Shown here: one piece after another, positions 45,442 to 53,039 of the stretch
Layout of the letters: every line of letters starts with the position of its first letter
Position numbering within the stretch: the stretch's first letter is position 1
Assembly (NCBI RefSeq): GCF_001428845.1
Contig: NZ_LMIU01000012.1
Coordinates: 128,857 to 192,856, forward strand
DNA: 64,000 nucleotides
From: Achromobacter sp. Root83
GTDB taxonomy: Bacteria > Pseudomonadota > Gammaproteobacteria > Burkholderiales > Burkholderiaceae_B
Direction: 5' to 3'
Notes under the pieces: model-generated
Told to the model about the DNA's origin: nothing
The model's database searches: none
What the model saw: only the letters and a program-made list of their open reading frames with translations
Made by a program: the position numbers and the translations under genes

Positions 45442-46467
45442 CTATTCGCGCTCCAGCGCCGACTGCACGCGGTCGGCCACGTCTGGCGGCACCCACTGCC
45501 GCCAAACGGGAGCGTACTGTTTGAGGAAGTAGCGCGCGGCGTCGTCGGGTTCCTTGCCCTCGGTCTCGAGCCAGCCCAGCGTGGCGTCGATGGCGTCATC
45601 GGGGACGGTCAGCTTGGAAAGGAAGTCGGTCAGGCGCGGCGCTTCCTTGGCAAAGGCCGCATTCACGCCCGTGACGACAGGATTGGGCTTGAACTCGGTG
45701 GCCACCGGCGTCGCGCATTTGGGGTCGGTCATGCAGGTGTAGGCGGCCTGGTCGAATGCTGGAAGCTCCAGCTTGACCAGGTCCAGCGCACCGACCAGCG
45801 ATGTGGGAGTCCAGTAGTAAAAGACGATGTCGCGCTTGCGCTTGTACGCCGACACGATGGCGGCTTTCTGCGCGGCGCCCGACCCGGGCGCGAACAGCGC
45901 GTAGTCCTTGTCCAGTTTCAAGGCGCGCAACAGGTTGTCGTTCAGCGTGCCGCAGGCCCAGCCGGCGGGGCAGCCATAGATGCGGCCGCGCCCGGGATCC
46001 TCGGGGTCGGCGAACACCTCCTTGAAGCGCGCCAGGTCGGCGGCGGCTTTCAATCCGGGGTTGCGTTCCACGGTATAGCGGGGCACGTACCAGCCTTCCC
46101 CTGCGTCATACACATGGCCCACGCCCAGCACCTTGCCGCTCGCAAGCGCCTTCTTCCAGGCGCCTTCGATCTGGCCCGGCCAGACTTCGGGTGTCACGTC
46201 CACGTCGCCGCGCTGTAGCGCGGCCAGCATGGGCAGCGTTTCACCGATTTCAACAGAGGTCTTGCAGCCGTAGCCATGCTCCAGCACATAACGCTCTATG
46301 CCGGCCAGGACCAGATTGGATTCCCAGTTCAGGCCGCTGAACCGAACGGGGCGGTTCACTTCGCAAACCGGGGCGGACGCGTCGGCGGCACGGGCGGGCG
46401 GGGGCAGCAGGGCGGCGGTAAGCGCAAGGGCGCCAAGGCCGGCGGCGAGCGTGTGCGTGTAGCGCAT
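45442..46467 (-). CDS. Glycine betaine/proline-type ABC substrate-binding protein (OpuAC family), orphan
   Basis: Periplasmic binding protein, 341 aa. The signal peptide spans residues 1 to about 27 (ending ARA). The mature protein shows the OpuAC/ProX-like pattern: GLNWESNLVLAGIERYVLEHGYGC, LPMLAALQRGDVDVTPEVWPGQ, and YYWTPTSLVG with conserved aromatic residues that could cage a quaternary amine. No matching permease or ATPase gene is adjacent; both neighbours are unrelated. The phospholipase C nearby would release choline derivatives, a possible but speculative link. Confidence 0.82.
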   Translation of the reverse strand: MRYTHTLAAGLGALALTAALLPPPARAADASAPVCEVNRPVRFSGLNWESNLVLAGIERYVLEHGYGCKTSVEIGETLPMLAALQRGDVDVTPEVWPGQIEGAWKKALASGKVLGVGHVYDAGEGWYVPRYTVERNPGLKAAADLARFKEVFADPEDPGRGRIYGCPAGWACGTLNDNLLRALKLDKDYALFAPGSGAAQKAAIVSAYKRKRDIVFYYWTPTSLVGALDLVKLELPAFDQAAYTCMTDPKCATPVATEFKPNPVVTGVNAAFAKEAPRLTDFLSKLTVPDDAIDATLGWLETEGKEPDDAARYFLKQYAPVWRQWVPPDVADRVQSALERE

Positions 46468-46534
46468 GGTCGGCACCTGTGTGATGGAGTGCCTGCCATT
46501 GTACGGGGCGCTGCACGGTCCGGCCGCCGGAATG

Positions 46535-46563
46535 CAAACGGGGCCGCGCAGTGCGGCCCCGGT
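46535..46563 (-). terminator. Probable terminator of the second Liv-type operon
   Basis: Perfect 8-bp stem GGGGCCGC (46540-46547) / GCGGCCCC (46553-46560). On the minus strand it is followed only by GTTTGC, so termination may be weak. It lies 18 bases after the livM stop. Confidence 0.55.
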
Positions 46564-46580
46564 CTTGATGCAATGCCCGG

Positions 46581-47564
46581 TCAGGCGCGGGCGGCGCGCC
46601 GCCGGTCGATGAATGCGCCCAGCTCGCCCACGATGCCGCGGCGGAAGGCCAGCACGCAGATCACGAAGATCAGGCCCGTCACGATGGTGACGGATTCGCC
46701 CAGGCGCAGGAACCATTCCACGCCGGTCAGGTTGGCCATCATCTGGCCGAAGTCGCCGACCTTGTTCTCCAGCAGGACCACGATGAAGGCGCCCAGGATG
46801 GGACCGGTCAACGTGCCCAGCCCGCCGATGAGCGTCATCAGGATGACCAGGCCGGACATCTGCCAGGTGGCGTCCGACAGCGTCGCCGACACGAACACCA
46901 GCGTCTTGGTGGCGCCCGCCAGCCCCGCCAGTGCGGCCGACAGGACGAAGGCCAGCAGCTTGAAGCGGTCTACGTCGTAGCCCAGCGATATGGCGCGCGG
47001 CTCGTTTTCGCGCAGCGCCTGCAGCACTTGGCCGAAGGGCGAGTTCACGGTGCGCCAGATGATGAAATAGCCGATGATGAAAATGGCCATCACCAGGTAG
47101 TACAGGTTGATGTCCTTGGACAGGTCGACCAGCCCCAGCAGCGTGCCGCGCGGCACGCTTTGCAGGCCGTCCTCGCCGCCGGTGAACTTGGCCTGGAGGA
47201 AGAAGAAGAACACCATCTGCGACAACGCCAGCGTGATCATGGCGAAGTAGATGCCGCTGCGGCGGATGGCGATGGCGCCCATTGCCAGACCCAGCAGCGC
47301 CGCGACCGCCACGCCGAAGAGCAGGCCGAGTTCGGTGGGCAGGCCCCACACCTTCATCGAGTGGCCGGCCGCATACGCCGCACTGCCCAGGAACGCCGCA
47401 TGCCCGAACGAGAGCAGGCCGGTGAAGCCCAAGAGCAGGTTGAAGGCGCAGGCGAACAGGGCGTAGCACATGATCTTCATGGCGAAGATCGGATACACCC
47501 CGACGAAGGGAAGCAACGCCACCACGATGGCGAAGACCGCATAGCCCAGGAATTGACGATTCAT
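46581..47564 (-). CDS. livM: Branched-chain amino acid-type ABC transporter permease (LivM family)
   Basis: Inner-membrane permease, 327 aa with about nine helices. LivM signature GLLSFGHAAFLGSAAYAAG is followed by GRPLQALREN-like EPRAISLGYDVDRFKLLAFVLSAALAGLAGA. It is a stand-alone LivM, unlike the LivM-LivG fusion of the first cluster. Its start overlaps the livH stop by ATGA (47561-47564). Last gene of the operon livG-livF-binding protein-livH-livM. Confidence 0.93.
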   Translation of the reverse strand: MNRQFLGYAVFAIVVALLPFVGVYPIFAMKIMCYALFACAFNLLLGFTGLLSFGHAAFLGSAAYAAGHSMKVWGLPTELGLLFGVAVAALLGLAMGAIAIRRSGIYFAMITLALSQMVFFFFLQAKFTGGEDGLQSVPRGTLLGLVDLSKDINLYYLVMAIFIIGYFIIWRTVNSPFGQVLQALRENEPRAISLGYDVDRFKLLAFVLSAALAGLAGATKTLVFVSATLSDATWQMSGLVILMTLIGGLGTLTGPILGAFIVVLLENKVGDFGQMMANLTGVEWFLRLGESVTIVTGLIFVICVLAFRRGIVGELGAFIDRRRAARA

Positions 47565-48448
47565 TTTTCTTTTCCGAACAGCCCGGCCGGGCGGATCAAC
47601 AGAACAATGGTCATGATGATGAAGACGACCGTGCTGGAGGCCTCGGGCCAGAACACTTTGGTCAGGCCTTCGATCACGCCCAGCCCCAGCCCGGTCAGGA
47701 TGGCGCCCATGATGGACCCCATGCCGCCGATCACGACCACCGCGAACACAACGATGATGAGGTTGGACCCCATCAGCGGCGAAATCTGCAGCACCGGCGC
47801 GGCCAGCACGCCGGCAAAGCCGGCAAGCGCCACGCCGAAGCCGTAGGTCAGCGTGATCATGCGCGGCACGTTCACACCGAAGGCTTCCACGAGACGCGGG
47901 TTTTCGGTGCCCGCCCGCAGCAAGGCGCCCAGGCGGGTGCGTTCGATGACGAACCAGGTGGCCAGGCAGACCACCACCGACGCCACCACGACCCAGCCGC
48001 GGTAGTTCGGCAGGATCATGAAGCCCAGATTGGTGGCGCCACGCAGCGCTTCCGGTGTGGGGTAAGGCTGCCCGGACACACCGTAGAAGCTGCGGAACAG
48101 CCCCTCGATCAGCAGCGTCAGTCCGAAGGTGAGCAGCAGGCCATACAGGTGATCAAGCTTGTACAGATGCTTGAGCAGAAGTTTTTCGATCACGATGCCG
48201 AACAGCCCGACAATGAGCGGGGCCAGCACCAGCATGATCCAGTAGTTCAGGCCGAGGTACGACAGCCCCATCCAGGCGATGAAGGCGCCCAGCATGTAGA
48301 GCGCGCCATGCGCGAAGTTGATGACGTTCAGCAGCCCGAAGATAACGGCAAGCCCGAGCGACAGCATGGCATAGAAGGAACCGTTGACCAGGCCCAGTAA
48401 TAGCTGGCCGAACAAGGCCTGTATAGGGATGCCGAAAAGGTCAGTCAT
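47561..48448 (-). CDS. livH: Branched-chain amino acid-type ABC transporter permease (LivH family)
   Basis: Inner-membrane permease, 295 aa, normal length. The LivH start LLGLVNGSFYAMLSLGLAVIFGLLNVINFAHGALYMLGAF is followed by RTRLGALLRAGTENPRLVEAFGVNVPRM. It is separated from the upstream binding-protein gene by 93 bases that contain a strong hairpin, and is coupled to livM by ATGA. Confidence 0.95.
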   Translation of the reverse strand: MTDLFGIPIQALFGQLLLGLVNGSFYAMLSLGLAVIFGLLNVINFAHGALYMLGAFIAWMGLSYLGLNYWIMLVLAPLIVGLFGIVIEKLLLKHLYKLDHLYGLLLTFGLTLLIEGLFRSFYGVSGQPYPTPEALRGATNLGFMILPNYRGWVVVASVVVCLATWFVIERTRLGALLRAGTENPRLVEAFGVNVPRMITLTYGFGVALAGFAGVLAAPVLQISPLMGSNLIIVVFAVVVIGGMGSIMGAILTGLGLGVIEGLTKVFWPEASSTVVFIIMTIVLLIRPAGLFGKEK

Positions 48449-48491
48449 CTTGTGAAAATCCTGCGCGTACGGATGGAAGCGAGCTAGTCAA

Positions 48492-48522
48492 GATGCGACC
48501 GGCCGCGGGGCCAGGTCGCATC
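48492..48522 (-). other. Stable hairpin between the second binding-protein gene and livH
   Basis: GATGCGACC-GGCC (48492-48504) pairs with GGCC-A-GGTCGCATC (48509-48522) with one bulge and a GCGG loop. There is no T-run on the minus strand, so it is probably an mRNA stabiliser rather than a terminator. It occupies the same relative place as the hairpins of the first Liv cluster. Confidence 0.75.
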
Positions 48523-48541
48523 TGGGATCACATGGGCCGGT

Positions 48542-49756
48542 TTACTTCTTGACCAGCTTGCAGGTGGACTCGGACAACTTGGTGTAGACCTCGTCGCCGG
48601 GCAGCGTCGCCACGACCTTGTAGTAATCCCAAGGTCCCTTGGACTCGGCGGGGCTCTTGACTTGCATCAGATACATGTCGTGGATCATCCGGCCGTCCTC
48701 GCGGACGAAACCGCCCTGGGCGAAGAAGTCATTGACCTTGTTCGACTTCATCCACTTCATCACGTCGTCGCCGTTATCCGAACCCGTGGCCTTCACGGCG
48801 TTCAGGTAGAAGGCCGTCGCCGAATAGTCGCCCGCCTGCAGCATGGACGGCTTGCGGCCGACCTTGGATTCGAACTTCTTGGCCCAGGCGCGCGAGGCGT
48901 CGGATTGATCCCAGTACCAGCCGTCGGTCAGGTACATGCCCTTGGTGGCGTCCAGGCCCAGCGCATGGACGTCGTTGATGAATACCAGCAGCCCGGCCAG
49001 TTGCATGGTCTGGGTCACGCCAAACTCATTGGCGGCCTTGACGGTGTTGATGGTGTCGCCGCCGGCATTGGCCATGCCCAGGATCTTGGCCTTGGAGGCC
49101 TGAGCCTGCAGCAGGAAGGACGAGAAGTCCGAAGCGCCCAGCGGCGCGCGCACGTTGCCCTTGACCTCGCCGCCGGCTGCCTTGACGACCGCCATCGTGT
49201 CGCGTTCCAGCGCGTGGCCGAACGCATAGTCGGCCGTCAGGAAGAACCAGGTCTTGCCGCCATCCTTCACCACCGCCGAACCGGTGCCGCGCGCCAGCGC
49301 GACGGTGTCGTAGGCGTAGTGCACGGTGTAGGGCGAACACTGGGAATTGGTCAGGTCGGACGAGCCTGCGCCGACCGCGATGAACGGCTTTTTCTTTTCG
49401 GCCGCCACGGCCGCCATGGCAAGGCTGGTAGCCGAATTGGTGCCGGCCACGATGACGTCCACCTTGTTCTGGTCGAACCATTCGCGGGCACGGGCCGAGG
49501 CGATGTCGGCCTTGTTCTGGTGATCCGCGGACAGCACTTCGATCTTCTTGCCGTTGATCGAGCCTCCGGCGTCCTCGACCGCCATGCGGACGGCGTCCAG
49601 GCCGGCCTTGCCGTCGATGTCGGAGTAAACGCCCGACATGTCGGTGATGAAGCCGATGCGGATGACATCGTCGGAGATACCTTGAGCGTGGGCGGTTGCC
49701 CCCGCGAATCCCAGGCCCGCCATGGCCAGTGCAGCAGTGATGGTGTGCAGCTTCAT
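48542..49756 (-). CDS. ABC transporter periplasmic binding protein, branched-chain amino acid (Liv) type
   Basis: Periplasmic binding protein of 404 aa. The signal peptide is residues 1-24 (ending AHA, mature QGISDD). Type I ligand-binding fold: IRIGFITDMSGVYSDIDGKAGLDAVRMAVEDAGG and the AGTNSATSLAMAAVAAEKKKPFIAVGAGSSDLTN block. It is clearly a different subgroup from the binding protein at 36760-37923, so the two transporters should differ in substrate. A strong AGGAGT ribosome site precedes the ATG. livF ends 61 bases upstream. Confidence 0.93.
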   Translation of the reverse strand: MKLHTITAALAMAGLGFAGATAHAQGISDDVIRIGFITDMSGVYSDIDGKAGLDAVRMAVEDAGGSINGKKIEVLSADHQNKADIASARAREWFDQNKVDVIVAGTNSATSLAMAAVAAEKKKPFIAVGAGSSDLTNSQCSPYTVHYAYDTVALARGTGSAVVKDGGKTWFFLTADYAFGHALERDTMAVVKAAGGEVKGNVRAPLGASDFSSFLLQAQASKAKILGMANAGGDTINTVKAANEFGVTQTMQLAGLLVFINDVHALGLDATKGMYLTDGWYWDQSDASRAWAKKFESKVGRKPSMLQAGDYSATAFYLNAVKATGSDNGDDVMKWMKSNKVNDFFAQGGFVREDGRMIHDMYLMQVKSPAESKGPWDYYKVVATLPGDEVYTKLSESTCKLVKK

Positions 49757-49817
49757 GGGATGACTCCTCTTCCCTACGGTGTGGTATTGCCGGGGTTCCG
49801 GCGGATGACAGGTTGCT

Positions 49818-50528
49818 TTAGACGCCCAGCAGTTCGTTGAGCGTGTCCTGTTTTTCTGAAAGTTGGGCCGCTTCGAAATGCTCGACGATCTGGCCGTGCT
49901 CCATGACGTAGAAGCGGTCGGCCAACGGCGCTGCGAAGCGGAAGTTCTGCTCCACCATGACGATGGTGTAGCCGCGCTGCTTGAGCGTCGTGATCATGCG
50001 CGCCAGCGCCTGCACGATCACGGGCGCCAGGCCTTCGGAGATTTCGTCGAGCAGCAGCAGGTTCGCGCCGGTGCGCAGGATGCGCGCCACGGCAAGCATC
50101 TGCTGTTCACCGCCCGACAGGCGCGTGCCCGGGGAATTCCGGCGCTCCTGCAGATTGGGGAACATGTCGTAGATCTCGGCCAGCGACATGCCGCCGCCCA
50201 GCGAGCCCACGACCGGCGGCAGCAGCAGGTTCTCTTCGCATGACAGGCTGGAAAAGATGCCGCGTTCCTCGGGGCAATAGCCGACGCCCAGGTGAGCGAT
50301 CTTGTAGGTGGGCAGATCGATGGCCTCGGTGCCGTGAATACGCACCGAACCCTTGCGTGAACCGGTCAAGCCAAGAATGGCGCGCAGGGTCGTCGTGCGT
50401 CCGGCGCCGTTGCGGCCCAGAAGGGTGACGACCTCGCCTTGTCCCACGCGCATGTCCACGCCGTGCAGGATATGCGATTCCCCGTACCAGGCCTGCAGGC
50501 CCGAAATTTCGAGTGCGGGGGTGCTCAT
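49818..50528 (-). CDS. livF: Branched-chain amino acid-type ABC transporter ATPase (LivF family) with Walker A K-to-R
   Basis: ABC ATPase of 236 aa. The signature LSGGEQQMLAVARIL, Walker B LLLLDEISEGLAPVI and H-loop region VEQNFRFA are normal. The Walker A loop reads GRNGAGRTT at residues 38-46, so the phosphate-binding lysine is replaced by arginine at 44 (codon cgc). This may alter ATP hydrolysis. Its start overlaps the livG stop by ATGA (50525-50528). Confidence 0.93.
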   Translation of the reverse strand: MSTPALEISGLQAWYGESHILHGVDMRVGQGEVVTLLGRNGAGRTTTLRAILGLTGSRKGSVRIHGTEAIDLPTYKIAHLGVGYCPEERGIFSSLSCEENLLLPPVVGSLGGGMSLAEIYDMFPNLQERRNSPGTRLSGGEQQMLAVARILRTGANLLLLDEISEGLAPVIVQALARMITTLKQRGYTIVMVEQNFRFAAPLADRFYVMEHGQIVEHFEAAQLSEKQDTLNELLGV

Positions 50529-51298
50529 GCGTGCGCTCCTTGAAGTTCGCCGTCGGTCGTGCCCATGTAAGCCTGCATCACGGCCGGATGGCGGGAGACT
50601 TCGGCGTAGGACCCTTCGGCCAGCACCGAACCGCGCGCCAGCACGGTGATGGTGTTGGCGATGGAGGACACGACGTTCATGTTGTGTTCCACCATGAGGA
50701 TGGTGCGCCCGGCGCTGACGCGCTTGATCAGTTGCGTCACGCGGTGGACGTCCTCGTGCCCCATGCCCTGCGTGGGCTCGTCGAGCAGCATCAGTTCGGG
50801 CTCCATCGCCAGCGTCGTGGCGATTTCAAGCGCGCGCTTGCGGCCGTAAGGCAGGTTCACCGTGGTTTCGTCGGCGAAGGCGCCCAGGTCCACCTGTTCA
50901 AGCAAGGCGCGCGCGGGCTCGTTCAGGGAGGCCAGCTGCTTGTCGCTTCGCCAGAAATGGAACGACAGTCCGGTCTTGCGCTGCAGGCCGATCCGCACGT
51001 TCTCCAGCACGGTCAGGTGCGGGAACACCGCGGAGATCTGGAACGAACGGATGATGCCGCGCCGCGCGATCTGCGCTGGCCGTTCGCCGGTGATGTCGAT
51101 ACCGTTGAACTTGATGGTCCCCGAAGTGGGAGCGAGAAATTTCGTAAGCAGGTTGAAGCATGTGGTCTTGCCCGCGCCGTTAGGCCCGATCAAGGCATGA
51201 ATCTCGCCTCGCTTGATACGCAAATCGACCCCATTGACCGCGACGAATCCGCGGAATTCCTTCGTGAGGCCCTTTGTCTCCAGGATTGTGTCATCCAT
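50525..51298 (-). CDS. livG: Branched-chain amino acid-type ABC transporter ATPase (LivG family)
   Basis: First gene of the second Liv operon, 257 aa. Walker A GPNGAGKTT is intact, followed by the Liv-type signature LPYGRKRALEIATTLAM and Walker B LMLLDEPTQGMGHED, then H-loop MVEHNMNVV. N-terminal ETKGLTKEFRGFVAVNGVDL is standard. Because its partner LivF has an altered Walker A, this subunit may provide the canonical ATP site. Confidence 0.95.
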   Translation of the reverse strand: MDDTILETKGLTKEFRGFVAVNGVDLRIKRGEIHALIGPNGAGKTTCFNLLTKFLAPTSGTIKFNGIDITGERPAQIARRGIIRSFQISAVFPHLTVLENVRIGLQRKTGLSFHFWRSDKQLASLNEPARALLEQVDLGAFADETTVNLPYGRKRALEIATTLAMEPELMLLDEPTQGMGHEDVHRVTQLIKRVSAGRTILMVEHNMNVVSSIANTITVLARGSVLAEGSYAEVSRHPAVMQAYMGTTDGELQGAHA

Positions 51299-51650
51299 GT
51301 TCGCTGCACCAGCGTTGTATTTATATGGTCTCCGCCCGGCGTCATTGCGTCAGGCCCCCGCAGGGTCGGGAAAACTATTTACGTGCTTAGTTTTCTTATG
51401 AGTTGCCGGCGAGTATGCGGACGTCCCAATCAAAATTCCATGAGGGTTTGTCATAGGTTTTGCACTGCGGAAAGGTGAATTGTCGGCAAGCCGACAATGC
51501 TTATCGCGCATGGGAGGAATACGTTGCCGGAACCGAAATGCGTTGCAGCAAATAGGCGTTGATCGTCATCAACATGTCATGCGATTGAAGGCGAGGGAAA
51601 ACCCGGTTTTCCGTTCGCTTCAATGCCGGTTTGGCGCGAGGCCGGGTGCT
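51299..51650 (-). other. Intergenic region upstream of the second Liv operon
   Basis: 352 bases without a credible gene. A TATAAAT element (on the minus strand near 51320-51328) may be the livG -10. A perfect 20-bp palindrome lies at 51479-51498. No clear intrinsic terminator for nth is seen. Confidence 0.6.
51479..51498. promoter_or_regulatory. Perfect palindrome ATTGTCGGC-AA-GCCGACAAT, probable operator
   Basis: Nine-base arms around an AA centre, about 180 bases upstream of livG. Length and symmetry suit a dimeric GntR/FadR-type repressor. No T-run follows, so it is unlikely to be a terminator for nth. The regulator is unknown. Confidence 0.5.
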
Positions 51651-52286
51651 TTATGCAGGGGTTTTCTGTTTGAATTCGCAGAGATCGGAAATGCCGCATT
51701 GGGGGCATTTCGGCTTGCGCGCCACACAGACGTAGCGGCCTTGCAGGATCAGCCAATGATGGGCGTCCTGCATATATTCGCGCGGAACGAATTTCTCGAG
51801 TTTCTGTTCGACCTCAAGCACGTTCTTGCCGGGCGCGATGCCGGTGCGGTTGGAGACGCGGAATATGTGCGTGTCCACCGCCATGGTGGGGTGTCCGAAC
51901 GCGGTGTTGAGCACCACGTTGGCCGTCTTGCGTCCCACGCCGGGCAAGGCCTCGAGCGCCTCGCGGGTCTCCGGCACATTGCCGCCATGCTGCTCGATCA
52001 GGATCCGGCACGTGGCGATCGTGTTCTTCGCCTTGGTGCGGTACAGGCCGATGGTCTTGATGTAGTCGGACAGGCCTTCCTCGCCCAGCGCCAGCAGCGC
52101 CTGGGGCGTGCCGTACTGCGGAAAGAACTTGCGCGTGGCAATGTTGACCGACTTGTCGGTGGCCTGCGCCGACAGCAGCACCGCGATCAGCAATTGGAAC
52201 GGCGTGCCGTATTCCAGTTCGGTGGTCGGGTGGGGATTGGCCGCCTGCAGGCGGGCGAATATCTCTCGGCGTTTGGCGGCGTTCAT
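51651..52286 (-). CDS. nth: Endonuclease III
   Basis: Bifunctional DNA glycosylase/AP lyase for oxidised pyrimidines, 211 aa. Helix-hairpin-helix [21 protein letters not shown] contains the catalytic lysine, and [13 protein letters not shown] the catalytic aspartate. The C-terminal [4Fe-4S] motif C-x6-C-x2-C-x5-C ([17 protein letters not shown]) is complete. It overlaps the rsxB stop by four bases, the usual rsxB-nth neighbourhood. Confidence 0.97.
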   Translation of the reverse strand: MNAAKRREIFARLQAANPHPTTELEYGTPFQLLIAVLLSAQATDKSVNIATRKFFPQYGTPQALLALGEEGLSDYIKTIGLYRTKAKNTIATCRILIEQHGGNVPETREALEALPGVGRKTANVVLNTAFGHPTMAVDTHIFRVSNRTGIAPGKNVLEVEQKLEKFVPREYMQDAHHWLILQGRYVCVARKPKCPQCGISDLCEFKQKTPA

Positions 52287-52927
52287 GGCTGCGAGGGGTT
52301 GCGGCGTGCCCGGGCTCGGGCCAGTGCGGATTCAATGGCGGAGCGCTTGCGGTCCTCTTTTTCCGTGTCGGCGGGGGTGGGCGCCACGGCCGTGGGGATC
52401 GCGGGCGTCTCGGGCGCCATCAGGCGGGCGTTGTCGGCAGCCAGGCGTTCCGCTCGCGCCAGGTGGCCGCGGTGCCGCTGCCGGCTGACGGCGGCGTCTT
52501 GCTCGGTCCAGGCGCGCCCGGCCGGCACCATTTGAATGCAATCGACCGGACAGGGCGCCACGCACAGGTCGCAGCCCGTGCACCAGTCTTCCAGCACGGT
52601 GTGCATATGCTTGTTGGCGCCCACGATGGCGTCCACCGGGCAGGCCTGGATGCACAGCGTACAGCCGATGCAGTGGGATTCGTCGATGCGGGCGACCAGC
52701 AGCGGGCCGGGCTCGCCGCGGGACAGGTCGAGGGGCAGGGCGGGGGTGTCCAGCAAGGCGGATAGCGCAGCGATGCCTTCGTCGCCGCCGGGCGGACAGC
52801 GATTGATCGGAGCGGCGCCGTCGGCGATGGCGTCGGCATAGGGCCGGCAGCCGTCGTATCCGCACTTGGTGCATTGCGTCTGAGGCAGCAAGGCATCGAT
52901 GCGGTCGGCAAGTGAGCGACAGGACAT
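52283..52927 (-). CDS. rsxB: Electron transport complex subunit RsxB/RnfB-like ferredoxin
   Basis: Polyferredoxin of 214 aa. The N-terminal four-cysteine Fe-S domain has C19, C22, C27 and C44 ([12 protein letters not shown]). Two [4Fe-4S] ferredoxin motifs have C86/C89/C92/C96 and C116/C119/C122/C126. The usual N-terminal membrane helix of RnfB is missing, and the tail (about 150-214) is charged and disordered. No other rsx/rnf genes are nearby. The start is uncertain: ATG 52927 or TTG 52936, both within a few bases of the phaZ terminator and without a clear ribosome site. Confidence 0.88.
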   Translation of the reverse strand: MSCRSLADRIDALLPQTQCTKCGYDGCRPYADAIADGAAPINRCPPGGDEGIAALSALLDTPALPLDLSRGEPGPLLVARIDESHCIGCTLCIQACPVDAIVGANKHMHTVLEDWCTGCDLCVAPCPVDCIQMVPAGRAWTEQDAAVSRQRHRGHLARAERLAADNARLMAPETPAIPTAVAPTPADTEKEDRKRSAIESALARARARRNPSQP

Positions 52928-52933
52928 GTAAAC

Positions 52934-52963
52934 CAATAAAAGAAAAGGGGCCGCTCGGGCCCC
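52934..52963 (-). terminator. Terminator after phaZ, abutting the rsxB start
   Basis: GGGGCC (52947-52952) pairs with GGCCCC (52958-52963). On the minus strand it is followed by TTTTCTTTTATT. The T-run ends seven bases before the rsxB ATG. Confidence 0.8.
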
Positions 52964-53039
52964 GTGGAATGCGGATCAGGCTGCCGGCGGCGCGGGGTAT
53001 GTGCCCACGCGTCGCCTGGCGGACGGCTCGATGCCGTGC

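Noticed and set aside
46468-47469. In-frame upstream extension of the betaine-type binding protein across livM
   Set aside because: It would hide the signal peptide and runs antisense-like in another frame of livM; ATG at 46467 gives a proper signal peptide.
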